Assembly: GCF_019145435.1 (NCBI RefSeq)
Contig: NZ_JAHSTS010000002.1
Span: 2,142,001-2,206,000, forward strand
Source: Pseudomonas ekonensis
Lineage (GTDB): Bacteria; Pseudomonadota; Gammaproteobacteria; Pseudomonadales; Pseudomonadaceae
Direction: 5' to 3'
Length of the DNA: 64,000 bases
The notes under the pieces were generated by a model. It did no database searches, was not told the origin of the DNA, and worked only from the letters and a program-made list of their open reading frames with translations. This document shows, piece by piece, positions 57,183 to 64,000 of this stretch. Numbering within the stretch: position 1 is the stretch's first letter; every line of letters starts with the position of its first letter. Both the position numbers and the translations under genes were made by a program.

Positions 57183-57476
57183 CTATAGGGTGTTCACGTA
57201 ATCCACGGGAAGCAGGACGGTGTCCAGCGCAGCGTCCACCGGCATCGATACGACGGTGACCAGCGGACAGACGATCATGAAGTAGCAAATGATCGCCGCC
57301 GGCTTGCCGTCCTTGCCGGTCACGCCGAGCAGTTGCAGATCCCCGTCGACACCCTTGTAGTAATCCACGTCGGACATGCCCGTACTGACCCGCCCGATCA
57401 TGGTGCCGCACGCGGTCTGCAACAACACCAGACCCGCCATCAAACCCACACGCAACATCCCTTTCAAAACCGACAT
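57183..57476 (-). CDS. YceK/YidQ family lipoprotein
   Basis: This is a lipoprotein of about 97 residues. The signal ends in the lipobox LLQTAC, followed by GTMIGRVS, and the C-terminal half carries the family pattern SMPVDAALDTVLLPVDY. The ATG at 57476 is used; a GTG at 57488 is in frame but has no ribosome-binding site. YceK/YidQ proteins are small envelope lipoproteins of unknown function. Confidence 0.85.
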   Translation of the reverse strand: MSVLKGMLRVGLMAGLVLLQTACGTMIGRVSTGMSDVDYYKGVDGDLQLLGVTGKDGKPAAIICYFMIVCPLVTVVSMPVDAALDTVLLPVDYVNTL

Positions 57477-57551
57477 CCTTGCATCCACAAAAACAGGAGG
57501 GGCGGGATTCTATCCGCATCGGCGCGCAAACTCCCGCCCCGCTGCCCGCCG

Positions 57552-58007
57552 CTATTGGGTCGGCTCCCAGTTCCAGTGGAACACCAGGTTGCGCGCAGGC
57601 CCGTTGCCGATGTCTGCCACATCGCGACGCACTTCGCCATTGCGGGTGGCGACCACGGTGTATTTGCCCGCAGGCAACTGCGCGTAGAGCAGCGGCCCGA
57701 TCTGGTTGAGGCTGAGCACCGGTTGCCCGGTCGTTTTCTGGATGACCACATCGACATCCGAGGTGTACAGGTTCTGCACGCCGACGGCGAAGGTCATGTG
57801 CAGGTTGTAGCCGGCGGACTGCTGAATGGCCCGCGATTCGTCCAGGCCGATCCCGCCGGACAGGTAGTTGATGCCGTTCTGCTGCTGTTGCTGGACTTGC
57901 ACGCCGGCGCTGTCGATCGGCTCCAGGCTGGTGGCCTGCACCATCACCGGAAACAACAGCGCAACCACGGCGGCGACGGGCAGCATGCATGCAATGACGC
58001 GTTTCAT
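57552..58007 (-). CDS. Secreted hypothetical protein
   Basis: This is a 151-residue protein with a signal peptide (CMLPVAAVVALLFPVMVQA) and a short Gln run (VQVQQQQQNG). The rest is beta-rich, with PVLSLNQIGPLLYAQLPAGKYTVVATRNGE, similar to carboxypeptidase-regulatory-like modules seen in envelope proteins. Function is unknown. It is 75 bases upstream of the YceK-type gene in the same direction. Confidence 0.75.
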   Translation of the reverse strand: MKRVIACMLPVAAVVALLFPVMVQATSLEPIDSAGVQVQQQQQNGINYLSGGIGLDESRAIQQSAGYNLHMTFAVGVQNLYTSDVDVVIQKTTGQPVLSLNQIGPLLYAQLPAGKYTVVATRNGEVRRDVADIGNGPARNLVFHWNWEPTQ

Positions 58008-58216
58008 GATGCGACTCCCGGGTTCGTTCAGAACCCCTTCGTTACATCTCTTTAGATTTTTTGCGGCAGGGCGGGTTTTAGATTGTTTGGGAGTTGGGGT
58101 GGGTGCGAAACGGACTACAGCGTTTCAGGCCGCCGGTTCGCATCGCGCTCCAGGTGCATTGCAAAACACGCCGGCCAACGTTCATGCTCGCCCCTTCAAC
58201 GCCAGTCGCCAACGCC

Positions 58217-59182
58217 ATGACCCTACCCAGCGCATCGCCGACACGTGCCCAAACGCCCGACAAGGAAAGCGTGCCGTTCCATGAGCCCGCCGCCGACGGT
58301 TATCCCTTGGGCGGCTTCACCTGGCGCCACGCGCTGCCCGACACGCGTCGCCCGGTGGTGATCATCAACGCCGCCACTTCGGTGCGCTGCCGTCACTACT
58401 CGCGCTTCGCCGCCTACCTGTTCGCCAACGGCTTCGACGTGTTGACCTACGACTACCGGGGCGTCGGCGAATCGCGGCCCTCCTCCATGAAAGGCCTGAA
58501 AGCTTCCTGGACGGATTGGGGCGCGCTGGATTTCGAAGCGATGCTCAAGCGCGCGCAGCGGGAGTTTCCCGGCCAGCCCATCGATGTCATCGGCCACAGC
58601 TTTGGCGGCTGCGCGGCAGGCCTGGGCGCTTCCGGGCAGGTGATCCGACGATTGGTCACCGTCGGCGCGCAGTTCGCCTATTGGCGCGATTACGCGCCCG
58701 AGCACCGCCTGAGGATGTTCGGCAAATGGCACGTGCTGATGCCGCTGCTGACGCTGTTCTGCGGCTATTTCCCCGGCAAGCGCCTCGGCTGGCTGGAAGA
58801 CACCCCCGCCGGCGTGGTGCGCGACTGGAGCACGCCCACGCCCCGCTACGAAGGGCGCCCGAGCGGCCGCAAGCTGCTGGCGAGAGACGGCCGGCTGCCC
58901 TTCGCCGAGGTGCGCGCGAAGGCGCTGGCGATCAGCATCGGCGACGATCCCTACGGCACGGTGGCGGCCACCGAACGCCTGCTCGGCTACTTCAGCCAGG
59001 CCGAAAAGACCCACCTGCGCATCGAGCCGCAGGACATCGGCGAACAGGAAGTCGGACATTTCGCCTTTTTTCGCAGCGCATACCAAGCCACACTATGGCC
59101 CATCGCTCTGACCTGGCTGCAGACCGGCGAGCTGGCCTCCGACACCCCGGGGCGCAAAATCCCACGCAGCCAAGCCCTTTAA
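58217..59182 (+). CDS. Alpha/beta hydrolase
   Basis: This is a 321-residue hydrolase-fold protein with nucleophile elbow GHSFGG (Ser within VIGHSFGGCAAG) and an upstream YDYRGVGES oxyanion-region motif; the catalytic His is probably in EQEVGHFAFF near the C-terminus, with an Asp in SIGDDPYG. It has no signal peptide. The ATG at 58217 is favoured because FHEPAADGYPLGGFTW soon follows, but ATG 58184 is also in frame; neither has a good ribosome-binding site. Substrate unknown. It is followed by two small paralogous genes. Confidence 0.8.
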   Translation: MTLPSASPTRAQTPDKESVPFHEPAADGYPLGGFTWRHALPDTRRPVVIINAATSVRCRHYSRFAAYLFANGFDVLTYDYRGVGESRPSSMKGLKASWTDWGALDFEAMLKRAQREFPGQPIDVIGHSFGGCAAGLGASGQVIRRLVTVGAQFAYWRDYAPEHRLRMFGKWHVLMPLLTLFCGYFPGKRLGWLEDTPAGVVRDWSTPTPRYEGRPSGRKLLARDGRLPFAEVRAKALAISIGDDPYGTVAATERLLGYFSQAEKTHLRIEPQDIGEQEVGHFAFFRSAYQATLWPIALTWLQTGELASDTPGRKIPRSQAL

Positions 59183-59202
59183 CGCACCACGGAACACACA
59201 CC

Positions 59203-59616
59203 ATGGCCTCCGCCAACAAGCAGCAGAAACGCGCCTCCCGGGCCAAAGCCAAGGCCAAGCAGAACCGCACCAAGCGCGCCGAGGCGCCGGTCGAGCTGGA
59301 TCCGAACGACGACCGCATCGACTTCGAATCGGTGGACCTGACCGACCTGTTCAAGAAAATGATCGACGCCGAGAAGATCAGCCAGCAGGCCATGTGCACG
59401 GCATTCCTCGAAGACCCGCTGCTGGAGATCGTGTACGAGCAGGAAGGCGAGGAAGGCGCGATGGACTTCATCCTCGCGGCCCTGCTCGAGTACCGCCAGT
59501 GGGCCACCGAGACCGACGAGGCCGGCGCCCTGGCGTGGATCGAATCCCCGGCCTTCCAGGCCGACTATGTGGCGGCGTCCGACGCGATCGCCGCGCAATC
59601 CCAACACAAAGACTGA
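59203..59616 (+). CDS. Small protein with basic N-terminus, tandem paralogue 1
   Basis: This is a 137-residue protein. Its N-terminus ASANKQQKRASRAKAKAKQN is strongly basic, followed by an acidic helical body with SVDLTDLFKKMIDAEKISQQAM and GAMDFILAALLEYRQWATE. The next gene has the same layout and near-identical first 20 residues, so the two are paralogues. No family is recognised by me. The basic tail suggests nucleic acid, ribosome or membrane contact (inference). ACGGAAC precedes the ATG. It starts 20 bases after the hydrolase gene. Confidence 0.8.
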   Translation: MASANKQQKRASRAKAKAKQNRTKRAEAPVELDPNDDRIDFESVDLTDLFKKMIDAEKISQQAMCTAFLEDPLLEIVYEQEGEEGAMDFILAALLEYRQWATETDEAGALAWIESPAFQADYVAASDAIAAQSQHKD

Positions 59617-59622
59617 GTTCCC

Positions 59623-60093
59623 ATGGCATCCCTGAACAAGCAACAGAAACGCGCCAAACGCGCCAAGGCCAAAGCCAAGCAGATCCGCATGGTCGGCCGC
59701 AAACCGCTGGCCCAGGACGACGACCTCGGCCACCTCGCCGAGCCGATCCCGGAATACACCCTGGCGATGTTCAGCAAAATGCGCGAAGCCGAAGCCGTCA
59801 GCCGCAACGACATGCTGCTGACGCTGCTCAGGGAGCTGGCGTTCATCATCGTCGACCACCCTGAACTGCTGGACATGGAAAACGCCGACGACGAAGGCAT
59901 GGCCGCCACCCACCTGGCCGCCGACATGCTGATCGACTACCGCATGTGGGCCGACGGCATGGACATCGAGGCCGCCCAGGCCTGGCTGAACGAGCCGCAG
60001 TTCATCACCGACTTCGGCATTGCGCTGGACGCCTACGGGCAGTCGCAGAAAGCGCAGGAAGAGCAGGAAGAGCAGGAAGAGCAGAGCGAGTAA
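59623..60093 (+). CDS. Small protein with basic N-terminus, tandem paralogue 2
   Basis: This is a 156-residue paralogue of the preceding protein: basic N-terminus ASLNKQQKRAKRAKAKAKQI, then YTLAMFSKMREAEAVSRNDML and LAADMLIDYRMWADGMD aligning with its neighbour. It ends in a Glu/Gln repeat (EEQEEQEEQ) encoded by a 9-base tandem repeat. It begins six bases after the first gene, so they are co-transcribed. Function unknown. Confidence 0.8.
   Translation: MASLNKQQKRAKRAKAKAKQIRMVGRKPLAQDDDLGHLAEPIPEYTLAMFSKMREAEAVSRNDMLLTLLRELAFIIVDHPELLDMENADDEGMAATHLAADMLIDYRMWADGMDIEAAQAWLNEPQFITDFGIALDAYGQSQKAQEEQEEQEEQSE
60055..60090 (+). repeat. Nine-base tandem repeat encoding EEQ
   Basis: CAGGAAGAG occurs three times in a row (60055-60081) followed by a degenerate fourth copy (CAGAGCGAG). 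It encodes the acidic tail of the second paralogue and could vary in copy number by slippage without breaking the frame. Confidence 0.85.
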
Positions 60094-60107
60094 TCCCTCG
60101 CCCGCAA

Positions 60108-60148
60108 ACGCAAACGGCCGCCCGTCATCACTGACGGGCGGCCGTTTT
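60108..60148. terminator. Bidirectional terminator between the small paralogue and gabP
   Basis: A long stem (AACGGCCGCCCGTCA / TGACGGGCGGCCGTT) with a short loop (TCAC region) and flanking A and T runs serves both convergent genes. Confidence 0.92.
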
Positions 60149-60166
60149 CGCATCAGGCGCTGCGGA

Positions 60167-61558
60167 TCAGCTCAGCACTGCCGCACCGCCCTTCTCCAGC
60201 TTGCGGCGGCGGGCCACCAGCAGGCCGGCGGCGACCACCAGAAGGCTCAGCAGGCCGGTCGCGAGGATTTCCACGCGGTGGGCTTCCTGGAACAGCATGA
60301 TGGTCAGGGCCGCAATGATGAAGGCGATCACCGCGTAGGTCAGGCCCGGGAACAGCCACATGCTGAAGGAGATCTTCTCGCCGCGGGCCATGCGCTGCTT
60401 GCGCATGCGCAGTTGCGAGAACGCGATCACCAGGTACACCAGCAGCGCGATGGCGCCGGAGCTGGCCAGCAGGAACTCGAACACCGCAGCCGGGGCCACG
60501 TAGTTGGCGAAGGTGCACAGGAACGCCGCGCCGGTGGACAGCATCACCGCCCAGTAAGGCGTGCCGCTGTTGTTGGTGCGGGTGGCCATGGCCGGGGCGT
60601 CGCCGCGCTTGCCCAGGGAGAACAGCATGCGCGAAGAGGTGTACAGCGCCGAGTTCAGGCAACTGGTCACGGCGACCAGCACCACGATGTCGACGATCAT
60701 CTTCGCGTTCGGGATGCCCATGCGCTCAAGCACGGTCTGGTAGGAGCCCAGGTTGGCCAGCGACGGGTCGTTCCATGGCACCAGGGCCACGACGATGAAG
60801 ATCGACACGAGGTAGAACAGGCCGATCCGCCAGATCACCGAGTTGGTGGCCTTGGAGATCTGCTTGCCCGGGTTCTTCGATTCGGCGGCCGCGATGGTCA
60901 CGATCTCGGTGCCCATGAAGGAGAACATGGTGGTCAGGATCGCGCCCAGCACCGCGCCCATGCCGTTGGGCAGGAAGCCCTGGGTGTCGAAGATGTGCGA
61001 CACGCCGCTGACCTGGCTGTTCGGCAGCAAGCCGAAGATGGCCATGATGCCGACAATGATGAAGCCGATGATCGCCACCACTTTGAGCAGGGCGAACCAG
61101 AATTCGAACTCACCGTAGTTCTTCACGCTGAACAGGTTGGTCACGGTCAGCAGGAAGGTGATGATCAATGCAAATGCCCAGATCTCCACGCCCGGGAACC
61201 ACGCATGCAGGATGGTGGCGGCGGCGTTGGCTTCCAGCGGGATCACCAGCACCCAGAACCACCAGTACAGCCAGCCGATGGTGAAACCGGCCCAATGGCC
61301 GATGGCGCGGTCGGCGTAGGTGGAGAAGGAACCGGTGTCCGGCGAGGCCACGGCCATTTCGCCGAGCATGCGCATCACCAGTACAACCAGCAGGCCAGCG
61401 GCGGCGTAGGCCAGCAGCACGGCGGGACCGGCGGCGGCGATGGCGTGGCCGGAGCCGACAAACAGACCTGCACCGATCACACCGGCGATCGACAGCATGG
61501 TCACATGACGCGGTTTGAGCCCCTGTTCGAGGCCATTGGAGCTATGGGTGCTGCTCAT
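60167..61558 (-). CDS. gabP: APC-family amino acid permease, GabP-like
   Basis: This is a 463-residue permease with 12 TM helices of the amino acid transporter family. Marks are SIAGVIGAGLFVGSGHAIAAAGPAVLLAY at helix 1, SFMGTEIVTIAAAESKNPGKQI and NSALYTSSRMLFSLGKRGDAP. It resembles GabP, which imports gamma-aminobutyrate by proton symport; related amino acids are possible. No gabDT genes are adjacent. It is divergent from the ABC transporter genes. Confidence 0.85.
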   Translation of the reverse strand: MSSTHSSNGLEQGLKPRHVTMLSIAGVIGAGLFVGSGHAIAAAGPAVLLAYAAAGLLVVLVMRMLGEMAVASPDTGSFSTYADRAIGHWAGFTIGWLYWWFWVLVIPLEANAAATILHAWFPGVEIWAFALIITFLLTVTNLFSVKNYGEFEFWFALLKVVAIIGFIIVGIMAIFGLLPNSQVSGVSHIFDTQGFLPNGMGAVLGAILTTMFSFMGTEIVTIAAAESKNPGKQISKATNSVIWRIGLFYLVSIFIVVALVPWNDPSLANLGSYQTVLERMGIPNAKMIVDIVVLVAVTSCLNSALYTSSRMLFSLGKRGDAPAMATRTNNSGTPYWAVMLSTGAAFLCTFANYVAPAAVFEFLLASSGAIALLVYLVIAFSQLRMRKQRMARGEKISFSMWLFPGLTYAVIAFIIAALTIMLFQEAHRVEILATGLLSLLVVAAGLLVARRRKLEKGGAAVLS

Positions 61559-62110
61559 TGAAACTACCTTTGCGAGGAAAGCGATTCAGTCCGTCCCGTC
61601 TGGCGTTCCTTCTCGTAAAAAGAATCCAACGGGCCGTTCCAGATTCTGCACGCAAATATTGCGCCAAAATGTTTCAAAAGCTTCTGCCCTGCGGTTTTCA
61701 GCCTGACCGGACAGTCATCGCAACCCCTTGAGATTACTGGCCTTTCGCCAGAACGTTACCCTGCGACTCACTTTTCAAACGAACGGGCGCACCAGAAACA
61801 CACTGAAAAAGTGTGTGTTGCACAATAAAAGGGCGAATCCGCAACGTTCGGCCGGTTAGCGCTTCCAACACCCCGCCAAAGGTGGCAACATCGCGCCTTT
61901 TTTTACGCGACACCCACGGGAATCCGCGTTCAAACACCCGTTCGGTTGTTGATGGGGCGACAGTCTGCTGCGCCGATGCGACAACCTGCCACACGCCATC
62001 CGTTTACCGCCCGAAGCGCTGTTGGCTGCCATTGAAACGCTATGCTAGCTTGGCCGCCTCGCCAGGAAGGCCACCCGACAGCTGGAGCGCAACACATATG
62101 AGGAACGCAC
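61559..62110. other. Divergent intergenic region between gabP and the ABC transporter
   Basis: This 552-base gap has no gene I can support. It contains a 7-bp inverted repeat (ACACACT/AGTGTGT, 61798-61816) that could be an operator. Open frames there are short and lack ribosome-binding sites and recognisable families. Promoters for both flanking genes must be here but I cannot place them with confidence. Confidence 0.5.
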
Positions 62111-62884
62111 ATGGCTGAGGCCACGCCCGCGCTTGAAATCCGCAACTTGCACAAACGCTACGGACAGCTTGAGGTGCTCAAGGGCATCTCGCTGACCGCC
62201 CGTGACGGCGACGTGATCTCGATCCTGGGTTCTTCCGGTTCCGGCAAGTCCACGTTCCTGCGCTGCATCAACCTGTTGGAAAACCCGCACCAGGGCCAGA
62301 TCCTGGTGGCCGGGGAAGAACTCAAGCTCAAGCCCGCCAAGAACGGCGAACTGGTTGCCGCCGACGGCAAGCAGATCAACCGCCTGCGCTCCGAGATTGG
62401 TTTTGTGTTTCAAAACTTTAATCTGTGGCCGCACATGAGCGTGCTCGACAACATCATCGAAGCCCCGCGCCGCGTGCTCGGCCAGAGCAAGGCCGAAGCC
62501 ATCGAAGTGGCCGAAGCCCTGCTGGCCAAGGTCGGCATCGCCGACAAGCGCCACGCTTACCCTGCGCAGCTGTCCGGCGGCCAGCAACAGCGCGCGGCCA
62601 TCGCCCGTACGCTGGCGATGCAGCCCAAGGTGATCCTGTTCGACGAGCCCACCTCCGCCCTTGACCCGGAAATGGTCCAGGAAGTACTTAATGTCATCCG
62701 CGCGTTGGCCGAAGAAGGCCGCACCATGCTGCTCGTCACCCATGAGATGGGCTTCGCCCGTCAGGTCTCCAGCGAAGTGGTGTTCCTCCACCAGGGCCTG
62801 GTAGAGGAGCAAGGATCGCCGCAGCAGGTGTTCGAGAACCCGCTTTCGGCGCGCTGCAAACAATTCATGTCCAGCAACCGCTAA
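62111..62884 (+). CDS. ABC transporter ATP-binding protein, basic amino acid (HisP/AotP) type
   Basis: This is a 257-residue ATPase of the polar amino acid uptake family. Walker A is GSSGSGKST (about 37-45), the Q-loop is FVFQNFNLWPHMSV, the signature is LSGGQQQR, and Walker B is VILFDEPTSALDPE. The HisP-type insert DGKQINRLRSEIG is present. It precedes the binding protein and permease genes and powers the same importer. Confidence 0.93.
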   Translation: MAEATPALEIRNLHKRYGQLEVLKGISLTARDGDVISILGSSGSGKSTFLRCINLLENPHQGQILVAGEELKLKPAKNGELVAADGKQINRLRSEIGFVFQNFNLWPHMSVLDNIIEAPRRVLGQSKAEAIEVAEALLAKVGIADKRHAYPAQLSGGQQQRAAIARTLAMQPKVILFDEPTSALDPEMVQEVLNVIRALAEEGRTMLLVTHEMGFARQVSSEVVFLHQGLVEEQGSPQQVFENPLSARCKQFMSSNR

Positions 62885-62897
62885 CGGAGCTACCCGC

Positions 62898-63644
62898 ATG
62901 CAGAACTACAAAAAGGTCTTCCTGGCCGCCGCCGTCACCCTGGCCTTCAGCGCCGGCGCCATGGCCGAGACTTTGAAGATGGGCATCGAGGCGGCTTACC
63001 CGCCGTTCAACAACAAGGACGCCAGCGGTAACGTGGTCGGCTTCGACAAGGACATCGGCGACGCCCTCTGCGCCAAGATGAAGGTCGAGTGCAGCGTGGT
63101 CACCTCCGACTGGGACGGCATCATCCCGGCCCTGAACGCCAAGAAGTTCGACTTCCTGATCTCGTCGATGTCGATCACCGACGAACGCAAGCAGGCGGTG
63201 GACTTCACCGATCCGTACTACTCCAACAAGCTGCAGTTCATCGCGCCGAAGGACAAAGAGTTCAAGACCGACAAGGACTCCCTCAAAGGCAAAGTGATCG
63301 GCGCCCAGCGCGCGACCCTGGCCGGCACCTTCATGGAAGACAACATGCCGGGCGTCGAGGTCAAGCTGTACGACACCCAGGAAAACGCCTACCTGGACCT
63401 GACCTCCGGTCGCCTCGACGGCATCCTCGCCGACAAGTACGTCAACTACGAGTGGCTCAAGAGCGACGCCGGCAAGGCCTACGAATTCAAGGGCGACCCG
63501 GTGGAAGAAAGCGACAAGATCGGCATCGCCGTGCGCAAGAACGATCCGATCCGCGAGAAGCTGAACGCCGCGCTGAAGGAAATCGTCGCTGACGGCACCT
63601 ACAAGAAGATCAACGACAAGTACTTCCCGTTCAGCATCTACTGA
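62898..63644 (+). CDS. Periplasmic binding protein, basic amino acid (LAO/HisJ) type
   Basis: This is a 248-residue precursor with signal peptide (VFLAAAVTLAFSAGAMA) and a family-3 SBP fold: MGIEAAYPPFNNKDASGNVVGFDKDI, VTSDWDGIIPALNAKKFDFLISSMSITDERKQ, and GTYKKINDKYFPF at the end. It resembles lysine/arginine/ornithine or histidine binders. Substrate is inferred from family only. It follows the ATPase by 13 bases. Confidence 0.92.
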   Translation: MQNYKKVFLAAAVTLAFSAGAMAETLKMGIEAAYPPFNNKDASGNVVGFDKDIGDALCAKMKVECSVVTSDWDGIIPALNAKKFDFLISSMSITDERKQAVDFTDPYYSNKLQFIAPKDKEFKTDKDSLKGKVIGAQRATLAGTFMEDNMPGVEVKLYDTQENAYLDLTSGRLDGILADKYVNYEWLKSDAGKAYEFKGDPVEESDKIGIAVRKNDPIREKLNAALKEIVADGTYKKINDKYFPFSIY

Positions 63645-63722
63645 TCCTGACCGGCCGGACCGGCGCCGCCTGCGAACGGCGTCGGTCCCCGGCCTTGCCT
63701 GCCGCGATTTGAAAAGAATTCC

Positions 63723-64000
63723 ATGATTATCGATCTCTACGGATTCGGCCCGGCGCTCGCCGCCGGCGCGCTGATGACCGTCAAACTGGCGCTCTCGGCC
63801 CTGTGCCTGGGGCTGGTGCTCGGCCTGCTCGGCGCCTTGGCCAAGACGTCCCCGTACAAGCCCCTGCAATGGCTGGGCAGCACCTACTCGACCCTGGTGC
63901 GCGGCGTCCCGGAACTGCTCTGGGTGCTGCTGATCTACTTCGGCACCGTCAACGCCATGCGCGCCCTGGGCGAATACTTCGGCAACCCGGAACTTGAGCT
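63723..64000 (+). CDS. ABC transporter permease, basic amino acid type (cut at window end)
   Basis: The first 92 codons are present. They show the HisQ-type start IIDLYGFGPALAAGALMTVKLALSALCLGLVLGLLGALA and LGSTYSTLVRGVPELLWVLLIYFGT, with the typical permease EAA-loop lying outside the window. It belongs with the ATPase and binding protein genes upstream as one uptake system; a second permease gene is expected further right. Confidence 0.9.
   Translation, partial: MIIDLYGFGPALAAGALMTVKLALSALCLGLVLGLLGALAKTSPYKPLQWLGSTYSTLVRGVPELLWVLLIYFGTVNAMRALGEYFGNPELE

Noticed and set aside
61813..62118. A 101-codon plus-strand ORF in the gap before the ABC ATPase.
   Set aside because: It overlaps the ATPase start, lacks a ribosome-binding site and has biased, non-protein-like composition.

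Overview
The window is high-GC chromosomal DNA from a fluorescent Pseudomonas, most likely the P. fluorescens group. The case rests on gene order: the hutCDF/hutU/hutTXWV/hutH histidine-utilisation block; glnA-ntrBC followed by an nrsZ-like sRNA, trmL, secB, grxC, yibN, gpmI, envC, ctpA and hisBHAF; asmA-mutY-yggX-tRNA-Phe; and REP/REPIN palindromes of the GTGGGAGC..GCTTGC type in many gaps. It is mostly core genome, with one short AT-rich accessory patch. No insertion sequence, integrase, rRNA operon or CRISPR array is visible.

Layout. 1-11.6 kb is the hut locus: two HutH-family genes (one cut by the left edge), the HutXWV ABC transporter, the permease HutT, HutU, HutD, the repressor HutC, and the divergent hutF. 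Palindromic HutC-type operators lie at the hutC/hutF divergence and on a sigma-54-like promoter before hutU. 11.6-25 kb is mixed housekeeping: Blc lipocalin, a small lipoprotein, an amino-acid-type chemoreceptor, DUF924, Fbp, a DUF2339/DUF3999 envelope pair, GlgP and a YkgJ-family protein. 25-35 kb holds typA, thiI and the nitrogen-control block glnA, two DUF4124 genes, ntrB and ntrC. It ends in a three-repeat intergenic RNA locus that I read as NrsZ. Sigma-54 and NtrC-like sites precede glnA, ntrB and nrsZ.

35-54 kb carries trmL, secB, grxC, a YibN-type rhodanese-like protein, gpmI, the envelope set envC-ctpA-yibQ, a Vps62-like gene, an extracellular solute-binding protein, hisB-hisH-DUF2164-hisA-hisF, an OFA-type MFS transporter, a PanZ-like GNAT protein, and asmA-mutY-yggX. 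After tRNA-Phe (54.3 kb) base composition drops sharply. This short island (about 54.4-56.7 kb) encodes an AvcD-like deoxycytidylate deaminase, a probable anti-phage effector, and a 50-residue ORF that automated calls would probably miss. It is the best candidate for an under-described system here. 56.8-64 kb returns to normal composition: small membrane and secreted proteins, an alpha/beta hydrolase, two tandem paralogous small proteins with lysine/arginine-rich N-termini, a GabP-type permease, and a basic-amino-acid ABC transporter cut by the right edge.

Several genes look catalytically unusual. The complete HutH paralogue lacks the Ala-Ser-Gly triad that forms the MIO cofactor. The YibN-type rhodanese lacks its cysteine. 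EnvC has the degenerate LytM domain of an amidase activator. All functional calls come from reading the sequence by eye; no searches or folding were run.
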